This document shows positions 39,337-47,957 of a stretch of DNA of 64,000 nucleotides, in pieces. The DNA lies in assembly GCF_034314045.1 (NCBI RefSeq), contig NZ_JAVIWL010000001.1:620001-684000 (forward strand), read 5' to 3'. The notes beneath the pieces were generated by a model, which did no database searches, was not told where the DNA came from, and worked only from the letters and a program-made list of their open reading frames with translations. The stretch is from Glaciimonas sp. CA11.2 (lineage in GTDB: Bacteria > Pseudomonadota > Gammaproteobacteria > Burkholderiales > Burkholderiaceae_D). A program made the translations under genes and the position numbers. Numbering within the stretch: the first letter of the stretch is position 1; every line of letters begins with the position of its first letter.

Positions 39337-40971
39337 ATGTGGTTCCTAGCTTCCTTCTTGCCTCAGCATCTGCTAACAGATTCATGTCCAGCGCCGTTAT
39401 CTCCGAAACGCTCCTTCGCTTCGCTGACAGCATTGCTGACATCATGGCTGACATCAAAATCGACCAACGGATTTCTCGTTGCCAGCACTTTGGCAGTTTC
39501 GCTTAGCGGGTGTGCAAGTTATTCAGGCATCGACCCTATCGCCAAACTCAGCGATGGTCAGAGCATCGACGGCCGCGCACTCAATAACAGCGCAGCCATG
39601 ACCGCCACGCAAATAAACGCACAATGGCCGACCGTCACCTGGTGGAAAGCTTACCGCGACCCGCAACTCGATACGCTAGTAAAACAGGCAATTGCGGACA
39701 GCCCATCTATTAAAATCGCCCAAGCGCGGATTCGTCAGGCCACCGCGTTGGCTGGTGTGGCAGAAGCGGGAACCTTACCGAAGGTTGGTGCCGCAGCGTC
39801 AGTCACGCGCGAATTGTTCACCACCGACGGCTTATATCCAGCACCGTTAGGTGGCGGTTGGGACTGGAGCAACGATGCACGCATCAAGGCCAGTTATAAC
39901 CTCGATCTATGGGATAAGGATCGCAACACATTGGAAGCTGCGCTTGATAATGTACACGTCAGCGCGGCAGAGGCACGTGCGGCACAACTGAATCTGGAAG
40001 GCATGGTAGTGCGCAGCTATTTGCAGCTCGCATCCCAGTTTGTACTAAAAGATATTGCCGAAGCATCGCTGGCACAGCAGCAAGCTATCGCTAACATTGC
40101 ACAACGTCGCCTGCATGCTGGCATCGGTACCGGGCTTGAGGTGAATCAAGCCGAAACCAGCTTACCGACTACCCGCGCTGCGATTGAAAAGATCAACGAA
40201 GCCATCGCGCTTTCGCGCAATCAAATTGCAGCGTTGACGGGCCAAGGGCCCTCCGCTGGCGACGCTATAGCGCGTCCGATGCTATCGCGCAGTATGGTGA
40301 ATAGTCAACTTGCCAGTAACGCAGAACTACCGATCAGCCTTCCCGACAATGTGCCGGCCAATCTAATCGGGCGGCGTCCTGACGTTATTGCTCAACGCTG
40401 GCGCGTCGAATCGCTGACCAAAAACATCGCCGTCGCCAAGGCAGCGTTTTATCCTGATATCAATATTTCGGCTTTCATCGGGTTCGAATCAATCGGCTTA
40501 AGCCGCTTCCTGACCACCGACTCCAATGTTCGTGGTTTTGCCCCTGCAATCTCGTTGCCCATCTTTGATGGCGGCCGTTTGCGCGCTAATCTGGGCGCAC
40601 AAACGGCGACGCTGGATGCTGCTATTGAGACCTACAACAATACCTTGTTGCAGGCGTTGCAAAGCGTGGCCGACCAGATCGTCAAATTGAAATCTGTTGA
40701 GTTGCAGCGCAATCAATCCGAACGCGCTATGGCACTCGCCGAAAAATCGGCAAGTTTTGCGCAGCGTGCGTTTAAGGCGGGTCTTACCTCCTATCTCAAT
40801 GTCATTCAAACTCAAACGGCGTTGCTGCAAGAGCAGCAACGTGTCGCACAAACCCGCGCCGCATATTTGGATGCATGGGCACAACTCATGCAAGCACTGG
40901 GCGGCGGACTTGGTGACGATTTGCCGCATCCCAAAGTTGAGGTTGCAAAAGCTGCCTCTTTCGCTAAATAA
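39337..40971 (+). CDS. NodT-family outer-membrane efflux lipoprotein
   Basis: A TolC-like outer-membrane factor of up to 544 residues for the efflux system encoded next. The lipobox SLSGC (in LAVSLSGCASYSG) lies near residue 58, followed by two OEP repeats of long coiled-coil helices and short strands; NLIGRRPDVIAQRWRVESLT is a family hallmark. The N-terminal extension before the signal segment is unusually long and contains a 12-bp tandem repeat (39423-39458). The true start is therefore probably internal, for example the TTG near 39434, giving a normal ~27-residue lipoprotein signal. It ends 15 bases before the FUSC gene. Confidence 0.88.
   Translation: MWFLASFLPQHLLTDSCPAPLSPKRSFASLTALLTSWLTSKSTNGFLVASTLAVSLSGCASYSGIDPIAKLSDGQSIDGRALNNSAAMTATQINAQWPTVTWWKAYRDPQLDTLVKQAIADSPSIKIAQARIRQATALAGVAEAGTLPKVGAAASVTRELFTTDGLYPAPLGGGWDWSNDARIKASYNLDLWDKDRNTLEAALDNVHVSAAEARAAQLNLEGMVVRSYLQLASQFVLKDIAEASLAQQQAIANIAQRRLHAGIGTGLEVNQAETSLPTTRAAIEKINEAIALSRNQIAALTGQGPSAGDAIARPMLSRSMVNSQLASNAELPISLPDNVPANLIGRRPDVIAQRWRVESLTKNIAVAKAAFYPDINISAFIGFESIGLSRFLTTDSNVRGFAPAISLPIFDGGRLRANLGAQTATLDAAIETYNNTLLQALQSVADQIVKLKSVELQRNQSERAMALAEKSASFAQRAFKAGLTSYLNVIQTQTALLQEQQRVAQTRAAYLDAWAQLMQALGGGLGDDLPHPKVEVAKAASFAK
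39423..39458 (+). repeat. Three 12-bp repeats in the N-terminal region of the efflux lipoprotein
   Basis: GCTGACAGCATT, GCTGACATCATG and GCTGACATCAAA lie in tandem, in frame with the efflux gene as repeated Leu-Thr-Ser-type tetrapeptides. They fall in the segment whose translation is doubtful. Confidence 0.65.
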
Positions 40972-40986
40972 GGCTGACCTCACGCC

Positions 40987-43233
40987 ATGAGTGAACTCGC
41001 CCAAAAACTGGATAGCGCCAATGACGCGTGGTTACCGCGCTTGAAAAAAAGCAGCGGTGCCTGGATTCACGCGCAAGCGCCGACTCTGTTACACATGACA
41101 AAAATGTTGCTAGCGATTTTTCTGGCGATGGGTTTGTCGATGTTATTCAATTTATCCAAGCCATCCACCGCGATGGTCACCGTCGTGATTGTGACCCAGC
41201 CGGGTAGCGGGCTGGTCATGGCGAAAGGTTTCTACCGTTTCATCGGCACCTTCATCGGCGTAGTATTTTCTCTGGTAATGGCGGCCTGCTTCACGCAGGA
41301 ACCGGTACTATTTTTGATTGCTGGAATGTGTTGGATGGGATTTTGCACTGCGGGCGCAATTACTTTCCGCAACTTTCAGTCTTACGCGTTTGTACTGGCC
41401 GGTTATACCCTGGTGATCGTTGGTTTACCGGCTGCGCTGGACCCGGCTAATGCGTTCGATATCGCCGCAACACGGCTCAGCGAAGTAGTGTTGGGGTTGC
41501 TATGTGCTGGCGTCGTTAGCGACGTATTGTTTCCTAAACGTCTGTCAGAAATGATTCTTGCCACGGTCGCTCATCGCTTCGCCCATTTTTCTACGTTTGT
41601 GCAAAACAACGCAATCGACCCGCATTCTCAACGCTCGCAATTGGATCGCGATAGCTTGATGCTGCGCCTCATCGGCGAGGTCATCGCGCTAGAAAGTCTG
41701 CGCACCTCATCGACTTTCGAAAGTTCAACTGGCCATGTAAAAGCAGACCATTTACGTCTGTTAAATACGACGTTCATGACGGTCTCCACCACCTTTCACT
41801 CCCTTGACCAACTTTTTCTACGACTACAAAATACCGGAAAAATAAATACATTTAATGCCGTGATGATGGAGTACAACGCCATTGTTAGCATTATGAGCAA
41901 CAGCCGAGTCGATATCCCGCTGAAGTTGCAGGAATGCCGCCAACAACTTTCAGAACGGCTTGCTGCGTTACGGCGTGGATTAACATTGAGCTTTGCCGAA
42001 ATGCTGCACCTTGATGAGACTTACATCAACGATGCCTTGCTAGACTTCGATGCCGCCGCGGCCTTATTACAACGTTTTACCGATGAATTGCGTCTTTACA
42101 CGCGGGTTCACAACGCCGTGCTGGCGCGCGACCATACATTACCCGCGGATATCGCCCTCACCGCTCATTACGTCAATCGTACCGATCCCATCATGGTGGC
42201 CATGTCATCGTTAAGGGCAATGATCGGTTTCGGCGTATCGATGCTGTTTTGGTGGCAAACCGGCTGGCCTTCAGGCGTGGATGCCGTAGTGTTCGCCACC
42301 GTCGTCAGCGCCTTATTTGCGGCGTCGCCATCCCCGACCAAAACCGTTATCGGCTTTATGCAAGGCGCATTCATCGGCGGCGTTTGTGGCTTTATCTGCG
42401 CGTATTACATTCAGCCCGGCGCGCAAAATTTCGTTATGCTGTGCTTATCGCTGACACCATTTTTGCTCTTTTTTTCATGGCTTGCTGCCAAACCGAAATA
42501 CACAGGACCCGGCTTGGGAATGCTGTTATTTTTTCTGTCCTATGCCGCGGTAGGCAATGTCTATGAGTTCGACTATGTCGGCTTTTTGAATGGCATGACA
42601 GGTGGTCTGATTGGATGCGCGATCGCCGCAGCGATGTATATGATTATCGACCCTGTCGATAGTCGCTGGGAACGAGCAAGACTGATCCGAGCGCTACGGC
42701 GCCAGGTAGTCGAAGGCTGCAATAAACCTCTTACCGGTTTATTGGCACGCTTCGAAAGTGGTACGCGTGATCTGGTCGGACGGTTTGCCATGGGGCATTT
42801 GGTGCCAAGTGATGATGATCGGGAAGTCATGACATGGTTACTCTCCGTGTTTGAAATCGGGCGTGCGGTAATTCACTTGCGAGAAGATATCGCCCCGCAA
42901 AACCGCTACCGAAATAACATGTCCGTCATACAGGGTCAATCGGCACAGTCCACAGAGTCGGTCAATTATGCCCATACCGCGATTGAACGCAGTATCACCA
43001 CCGTTTCGCAATTCTTTTCCCGCCCTAATCCGCGTAATATGGACAGTGCATTGGTGGCTGTTATCGCTGCTATTGCCGCTTGCCGTGTCGTTTCCACGGT
43101 GCAGATTCAGGCCTTGCAAAATTACTCCGCAGTCTTGGCCAATCTCCATCTGATCCGAACTTCGCTTCTGGAGCACGGCCCAACTGATCCAATGCGCAAC
43201 ACTTCATCATCAGGATCTGACAATGCCCCGTGA
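40987..43233 (+). CDS. FUSC-family inner-membrane transporter, AaeB-like
   Basis: A 748-residue inner-membrane protein of the aromatic acid exporter/FUSC family. An N-terminal set of about five to six helices (LHMTKMLLAIFLAMGLSMLF onward, to ~residue 185), a cytoplasmic helical domain (about 190-390) and a second membrane block (about 400-560, AMIGFGVSMLFWWQ) repeat the family layout, followed by a cytoplasmic tail. With the DUF1656 protein and HlyD adaptor behind it, it resembles AaeB, which exports p-hydroxybenzoate and related acids. Its 3' end overlaps the next gene by 11 bases. Confidence 0.9.
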   Translation: MSELAQKLDSANDAWLPRLKKSSGAWIHAQAPTLLHMTKMLLAIFLAMGLSMLFNLSKPSTAMVTVVIVTQPGSGLVMAKGFYRFIGTFIGVVFSLVMAACFTQEPVLFLIAGMCWMGFCTAGAITFRNFQSYAFVLAGYTLVIVGLPAALDPANAFDIAATRLSEVVLGLLCAGVVSDVLFPKRLSEMILATVAHRFAHFSTFVQNNAIDPHSQRSQLDRDSLMLRLIGEVIALESLRTSSTFESSTGHVKADHLRLLNTTFMTVSTTFHSLDQLFLRLQNTGKINTFNAVMMEYNAIVSIMSNSRVDIPLKLQECRQQLSERLAALRRGLTLSFAEMLHLDETYINDALLDFDAAAALLQRFTDELRLYTRVHNAVLARDHTLPADIALTAHYVNRTDPIMVAMSSLRAMIGFGVSMLFWWQTGWPSGVDAVVFATVVSALFAASPSPTKTVIGFMQGAFIGGVCGFICAYYIQPGAQNFVMLCLSLTPFLLFFSWLAAKPKYTGPGLGMLLFFLSYAAVGNVYEFDYVGFLNGMTGGLIGCAIAAAMYMIIDPVDSRWERARLIRALRRQVVEGCNKPLTGLLARFESGTRDLVGRFAMGHLVPSDDDREVMTWLLSVFEIGRAVIHLREDIAPQNRYRNNMSVIQGQSAQSTESVNYAHTAIERSITTVSQFFSRPNPRNMDSALVAVIAAIAACRVVSTVQIQALQNYSAVLANLHLIRTSLLEHGPTDPMRNTSSSGSDNAP

Positions 43234-43426
43234 AATCGCAATTTTTGATGCCCTCGTACCGACCCTGCTTGCTGTATTCATTGGCTGTGTCATCTTGCAA
43301 TTCGGCGTTGACTGGCTACTAACGCGATTACGTCTGTATCGTTTCGTCTGGCATCCTAGTCTGTTTAGGATTGCCATGTTTTTTTGTATTTTTGGTGGTT
43401 TTGGCCTTTTACTGCACGCTGCTTGA
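43223..43426 (+). CDS. DUF1656 small membrane protein, AaeX-like
   Basis: A 67-residue protein with two hydrophobic helices (LLAVFIGCVILQFGVDWLL and FRIAMFFCIFGGFGLLLHA). The family always accompanies AaeA/AaeB-type exporters; its exact role is unknown. The start lies inside the end of the FUSC gene, and the HlyD gene begins eight bases after its stop, so all are translated from one message. Confidence 0.88.
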   Translation: MPREIAIFDALVPTLLAVFIGCVILQFGVDWLLTRLRLYRFVWHPSLFRIAMFFCIFGGFGLLLHAA

Positions 43427-43433
43427 GACTCAT

Positions 43434-44357
43434 ATGAACTTATCGCTATTTATTAAAAACGTCCTAAAAATCGTCATCACACTGATCGTCGTCGTCATTG
43501 CCTGCTGGTTGACCCGAGCGCTGTGGGATCACTACATGAATTCACCATGGACCCGTGACGGTAGAGTCCGCGCAGATGTAATTAGTGTTGCTGCCGATGT
43601 CGCCGGTCGCGTGATCGAAGTACCGGTCGGCGACAATGCCTACGTCCACAAAGGCGACATCCTGATGAAAATAGATCCGGCCCACTACGCGCTGGCATTG
43701 GTGCAAGCCGACGCAATGGTGGCCCAAAGCCGCGTTGCGCTGACAATTAAACAGCGCGATGCAGCGCGCCGTGCCATGCTTGACGGTGATGTTATTTCAA
43801 ATGAAAGTCGCGAAAATTCCAGTTCCGACGCATCGGCCGCTGAAGCGGTGCATCGGGCGGCATTGGCATCACGCGACATGGCAAAACTCAATCTTGAGCG
43901 CACTAACGTGCTCGCACCGGCCGATGGCTGGGTTGCTAACCTCAACGTTCACGCTGGCGATTTTGCCCAGGTTGGTGTTCCTAAAATGACAGTGATTGAC
44001 GCTAATTCATTTTGGATTTACGGCTATTTTGAAGAAAATAAACTCCCGTTGATGCAAGTTGGTGACAAGGCCGAAATGCGTCTTCTGGGCAGCGACAAGC
44101 TTTTGACCGGACACATTGAAAGTATCGCCCGCGGCATCACCGATCGCGACAACGGGCCTAGTAGCAATGGACTGGCAAACGTGAACCCAAGCTTCAACTG
44201 GGTGCGACTGGCGCAACGCGTACCAGTCAGAATTCATATCGATAAAGTGCCAGACGGGATCACGCTGGCGGCTGGGATGACATGCACGGTGGTTGTCAAA
44301 CCGGGTGAAAAAAGCGCATCGCAGCCACCAACAGTAGAGGCAAAAAAAGCTGGATGA
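43434..44357 (+). CDS. HlyD/AaeA-like periplasmic adaptor
   Basis: A 307-residue membrane-fusion protein. One N-terminal membrane helix (IVITLIVVVIACWLTRALW) is followed by the motif SPWTRDGRVRADVISVAADV, a biotinyl-lipoyl-like domain split by a short helical hairpin, and a beta-barrel domain. It links the FUSC transporter to the outer-membrane lipoprotein encoded at 39337, making a four-gene tripartite pump. I start at the ATG at 43434 since the frame's earlier ATG lies within the DUF1656 gene. Confidence 0.9.
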   Translation: MNLSLFIKNVLKIVITLIVVVIACWLTRALWDHYMNSPWTRDGRVRADVISVAADVAGRVIEVPVGDNAYVHKGDILMKIDPAHYALALVQADAMVAQSRVALTIKQRDAARRAMLDGDVISNESRENSSSDASAAEAVHRAALASRDMAKLNLERTNVLAPADGWVANLNVHAGDFAQVGVPKMTVIDANSFWIYGYFEENKLPLMQVGDKAEMRLLGSDKLLTGHIESIARGITDRDNGPSSNGLANVNPSFNWVRLAQRVPVRIHIDKVPDGITLAAGMTCTVVVKPGEKSASQPPTVEAKKAG

Positions 44358-44874
44358 ATACCAGAGAAAATATATCTATCAACGCAATATTGCAGTGATA
44401 AAAGAGTGAATGGATTAACCGCGGGATAAGATATTCCGATTGATCCACGCATTTTTTTACAATCGGTATCAATAAAGCTTGCCAAGTTGTAGCCTTCGAT
44501 ACTCTTGGCCGCCCTTCCCCGTATCGCCCCACAGCGTGGGCGTGGCATTTCCCACTCCTAGTATCAACAATACATCCTCAAAACGCCGTTTTGCTGCCAT
44601 AGATCAAAGTGCAACTCTCGGCAGGCCGCGGTCGTTCCAAATAAATACACGTTCTAAGCGACCTTCTGTCATTCGTCAGATTGCGCTTGCATTTCTGATA
44701 TATTACGAATAATTTACTGATATATCACAACATCACCTAATTAAAAGACCAGACTTCAGCAAAAAACGTCCCAGCCAGGACAGCACAAGGCCGCTGGGCG
44801 ATTGCATAAGTCCTTAGAAATTTAACTTAATGGAGTGGCCATGTCGCCATTCGAGGCGCGGAGGCCATTTCAGC
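44358..44874. other. Regulatory gap before the hexuronate genes
   Basis: About 520 bases without a supported gene. It contains a pair of TGATATAT elements at 44696-44727 that may be operators, and GCGGAGG (44858-44864) as the ribosome binding site of uxaC. Confidence 0.5.
44696..44727 (+). promoter_or_regulatory. Paired TGATATATYA elements, candidate operators for uxaC
   Basis: TGATATATTA (44696-44705) and the perfect palindrome TGATATATCA (44718-44727) recur 22 bases apart, about two helical turns, some 150 bases before uxaC. Repeat spacing and symmetry suit a dimeric regulator such as the GntR/FCD protein encoded at 50927. No experimental support. Confidence 0.4.
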
Positions 44875-46269
44875 ATGACAACATTTATGGACAAAGATTT
44901 TTTACTCAGCACCGCAATCGCTCGGCAGCTTTATCATGATGTTGCGGCCGATTTGCCCATCATTGATTACCACTCGCACTTGCAACAAAGCGAGATCGTA
45001 GAGCGCAAGGTATTCCGTAATTTAACCGACTTATGGTTAAGCGGTGACCACTACAAATGGCGCTTAATGCGCGCCTCTGGCGTCAGCGAAGACTTCATTA
45101 CCGGTGATCAGGACGACGAAGCCAAATTCCGGGCATTCTGCAAAATATTACCGCTCGCCATTGGTAATCCGATTTATCAGTGGAGCCACCTTGAGTTGCG
45201 TCGCCTGTTCGGTATTGAACTGACCATTAACGCCGCCAACGCCGGTGCAATCTGGGAAGCCGCGAATGCCAAGCTAGCCACGATGGATACCTGGTCCTTC
45301 CTCGAACAAGCAGGTGTTGAAATCGCCTGCACGACCGATGATCCCGCTGACGATTTGATCCAGCATGATGAAATCGCCGCCTCGCCACTGAAATGCCGCG
45401 TGCTGCCAGCCTATCGCCCAGATCGCGCGATGCGTATTAATCGCGACGATTTCGTCGATTATCTTGCCCATCTGGCGCAGGTTTCTGGCGTTAAGATTAA
45501 TTCTTTTGCATCGATGATGGAAGCGTTGGCAGTCCGTGTGGCGTATTTTCATCAACGTGGCGGCCGCATCTCGGACCACGCAATTGATACTACGCTGCCG
45601 CTAATTGCAGCTACACCAGCACAACTGGAAGCCTTATTTGCCAAGCGTCTGGCGGGCGATTTACTGACGGAAGCTGAGATGGGCCAATACTTGCGCGGCC
45701 TTTTGGCTGACATCGGCAAGGTCTACGCCAAATTCGATTGGGCCATGTGTCTGCACATCGGTGCACAGCGCAACAACAATAGCCGTATGCAAGCCCGTCT
45801 TGGTTCCGATACCGGTTATGACTCCATTTCGGATATGACAATCAGTGCAGGACTAGCCGGTTTGTTGGATTCGCTTGATGCCACTGATGAGTTGCCGCGC
45901 ACGATGTTGTTCTGCATGAATCCGAACATGAATGAAGTGCTCTCCAGCATGATCGGCAATTTTCAGGACGGTACTGTCGTCGGCAAGATTCAGTTCGGCC
46001 CGGCGTGGTGGTTCAACGATCATAAAGAAGGCAATCTGCAACAAATGATTAGCCTTGCAAATCACGGCGTATTGGGTACCTTCGTTGGCATGGTCACCGA
46101 TTCACGTAGCTTTGCATCCTATCCACGTCACGACTATTTCCGCCGCTTGCTGTGCCGCCAACTCGGATTGTGGGTCGAAAGCGGTGAGTATCCAGCCGAT
46201 ATCGATGCCTTGAGTCAGATCGTGCGTGGCATTTGCTACGAAAACGCCAAGCAATACTTCAAGCTTTAA
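44875..46269 (+). CDS. uxaC: Glucuronate/galacturonate isomerase
   Basis: A 464-residue amidohydrolase-like isomerase: D-glucuronate to D-fructuronate and D-galacturonate to D-tagaturonate, the first step of hexuronate catabolism. The start MTTFMDKDFLLSTAIARQLY aligns with the beginning of E. coli UxaC, so I use the ATG at 44875 (GGAGG about ten bases upstream) and not the one at 44830. The metal-binding DYHSHL motif is at about 36-41; further blocks are LHIGAQRNNNSRM and FNDHKEGNLQQM. First gene of uxaC-uxaA-uxaB-exuT. Confidence 0.96.
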   Translation: MTTFMDKDFLLSTAIARQLYHDVAADLPIIDYHSHLQQSEIVERKVFRNLTDLWLSGDHYKWRLMRASGVSEDFITGDQDDEAKFRAFCKILPLAIGNPIYQWSHLELRRLFGIELTINAANAGAIWEAANAKLATMDTWSFLEQAGVEIACTTDDPADDLIQHDEIAASPLKCRVLPAYRPDRAMRINRDDFVDYLAHLAQVSGVKINSFASMMEALAVRVAYFHQRGGRISDHAIDTTLPLIAATPAQLEALFAKRLAGDLLTEAEMGQYLRGLLADIGKVYAKFDWAMCLHIGAQRNNNSRMQARLGSDTGYDSISDMTISAGLAGLLDSLDATDELPRTMLFCMNPNMNEVLSSMIGNFQDGTVVGKIQFGPAWWFNDHKEGNLQQMISLANHGVLGTFVGMVTDSRSFASYPRHDYFRRLLCRQLGLWVESGEYPADIDALSQIVRGICYENAKQYFKL

Positions 46270-46321
46270 TTGCCTGTAAATATTGACCACTAGCCGATAT
46301 TAATTAGCCACGGAAATCTTC

Positions 46322-47929
46322 ATGAGCAACTCGCAAAAGATACTTTGCATACATCCAGATGACAGCATGTTGGTCGCATTAGTCGATCTCGTGCCGGGCG
46401 AAGTCGTCGTATGGGAAGGCGAATCCGTCATCATCTGCACGGCGGTGAAGGGCAAGCATAAATTTGCGCGTAAAGCTTTTGCAGTAGGCGAGTTATTAGT
46501 GTTGTATGGCGTGCCTGTGGGCAAAGCTACCCAGCCGATCCGCCGTGGCGAGGCGGTCACCACTGAAAATTTGGAACATTACGCTGCCGAAGTCGAACTG
46601 GCAGATAGCGTTCCTTACCAATGGAGCGCGCCTGAAGTAAGCCGCTTTGATGGCCTCACTTTTCCGGGTGTGGTGCGCGCAGATGGTCGCGTCGGCACCG
46701 CTAATTATTGGCTGATTTTTCCACTGGTGTTCTGTGAAAATCGCAACGTTGAGCATCTACGCAATGCACTGGAAGGGCCACTCGGCTACACCAGCAACGA
46801 TCTCGCTGCGTTCACCCTGTCATTGTTGGGCGAAGACATGGAAGCGCCCAAGCCGGTAGTGCGACCTTTTCCCAATCTGGACGGCGTGCGCATTATTACT
46901 CACGCTGGTGGTTGCGGCGGCACGCGTGCGGATGCCCGCTCACTGTGCAAGATTTTGGCGGCCTATGCGGATCATCCAAACGTAGCAGGCGTTACCGTCT
47001 TCAGCCTCGGATGCCAGAACGCTCAAATCAAGATGTTTCAAGAGGCGCTGAGACTTCAAAATCCGCAATTCGACAAGCCATGCCTGATCTACGAACAACA
47101 AGCCTGGGATAGCGAACAGGCCATGATGAAGGCGGTCCTCCAAGACACGCTGAGCAATCTTAAAGCGGCCAACAACGTCTTGCGTCAGCCAGTGCCGCTA
47201 TCGCATTTAAAGATCGGCGTGAAATGTGGCGGTTCGGATGGTTTCTCCGGGATTTCTGCCAATCCGGTGATGGGTCAGGTATCGGATATGGTCGTGGCAT
47301 TGGGCGGCTCATCGATTCTGGCCGAATTTCCGGAGCTGTGTGGGGTTGAAGCCAGTCTGATTGAACGCTGCGAAAGCGATGACGATAAGCGCCGCTTTCT
47401 CACTCTGATGCGTGATTTTGAAGCACGAGCCGAAGCGGTCGGTGCGCATTTTGCCGACAATCCTAGTCCGGGCAACATCCGTGATGGTTTGATCACTGAC
47501 GCGATGAAGTCAGCGGGCGCAGCAAAAAAAGGCGGGACTTCTCCGATTGTTTCGGTGTTGGATTATGGCGAGCAAACTGACAAGCCAGGCTTGGCTCTGC
47601 TTTGTACGCCGGGCGGCGATGTCGAATCGGTGACCGGCATAGTCGCCTCGGGCGCAAATGTGGTGTTGTTCTCAACCGGATTGGGTACGCCCACCGGTAA
47701 CCCGATTGTGCCGGTACTAAAAATTTCAAGTAATAGCCGGATCGCAAACCGACTCACTGACATGATTGATTTTGATTGCGGCCCCGTTATCGACGGTGCA
47801 CCCGTCCCGGAAATCGCGAATCAATTGCTCGATATGGTGGTGGCGGTAGCGGGCGGCGAATACAAGACAAAAGCCGACCGGCTGCAGCAATACGATTTCA
47901 TTTTTTGGAAACGCGACATTTCGCTTTAA
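46322..47929 (+). CDS. uxaA: Altronate dehydratase
   Basis: A 535-residue iron-dependent dehydratase converting D-altronate to 2-keto-3-deoxygluconate. An N-terminal SAF domain (about 1-95) is followed by the UxaA/GarD catalytic region, with ITHAGGCGGTRADARSLCKI and LKIGVKCGGSDGFSGISANP as signatures. Longer than E. coli UxaA (495), with the extra length spread through the N-terminal part. It starts 52 bases after uxaC. Confidence 0.95.
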   Translation: MSNSQKILCIHPDDSMLVALVDLVPGEVVVWEGESVIICTAVKGKHKFARKAFAVGELLVLYGVPVGKATQPIRRGEAVTTENLEHYAAEVELADSVPYQWSAPEVSRFDGLTFPGVVRADGRVGTANYWLIFPLVFCENRNVEHLRNALEGPLGYTSNDLAAFTLSLLGEDMEAPKPVVRPFPNLDGVRIITHAGGCGGTRADARSLCKILAAYADHPNVAGVTVFSLGCQNAQIKMFQEALRLQNPQFDKPCLIYEQQAWDSEQAMMKAVLQDTLSNLKAANNVLRQPVPLSHLKIGVKCGGSDGFSGISANPVMGQVSDMVVALGGSSILAEFPELCGVEASLIERCESDDDKRRFLTLMRDFEARAEAVGAHFADNPSPGNIRDGLITDAMKSAGAAKKGGTSPIVSVLDYGEQTDKPGLALLCTPGGDVESVTGIVASGANVVLFSTGLGTPTGNPIVPVLKISSNSRIANRLTDMIDFDCGPVIDGAPVPEIANQLLDMVVAVAGGEYKTKADRLQQYDFIFWKRDISL

Positions 47930-47957
47930 GACTTTGTAAGGTTTTTTAGGATTTTTT

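Noticed and set aside
39276..39506. 76-codon ORF overlapping the start of the efflux lipoprotein
   Set aside because: It runs in another frame over the 12-bp repeats; the lipoprotein frame has clear family features.
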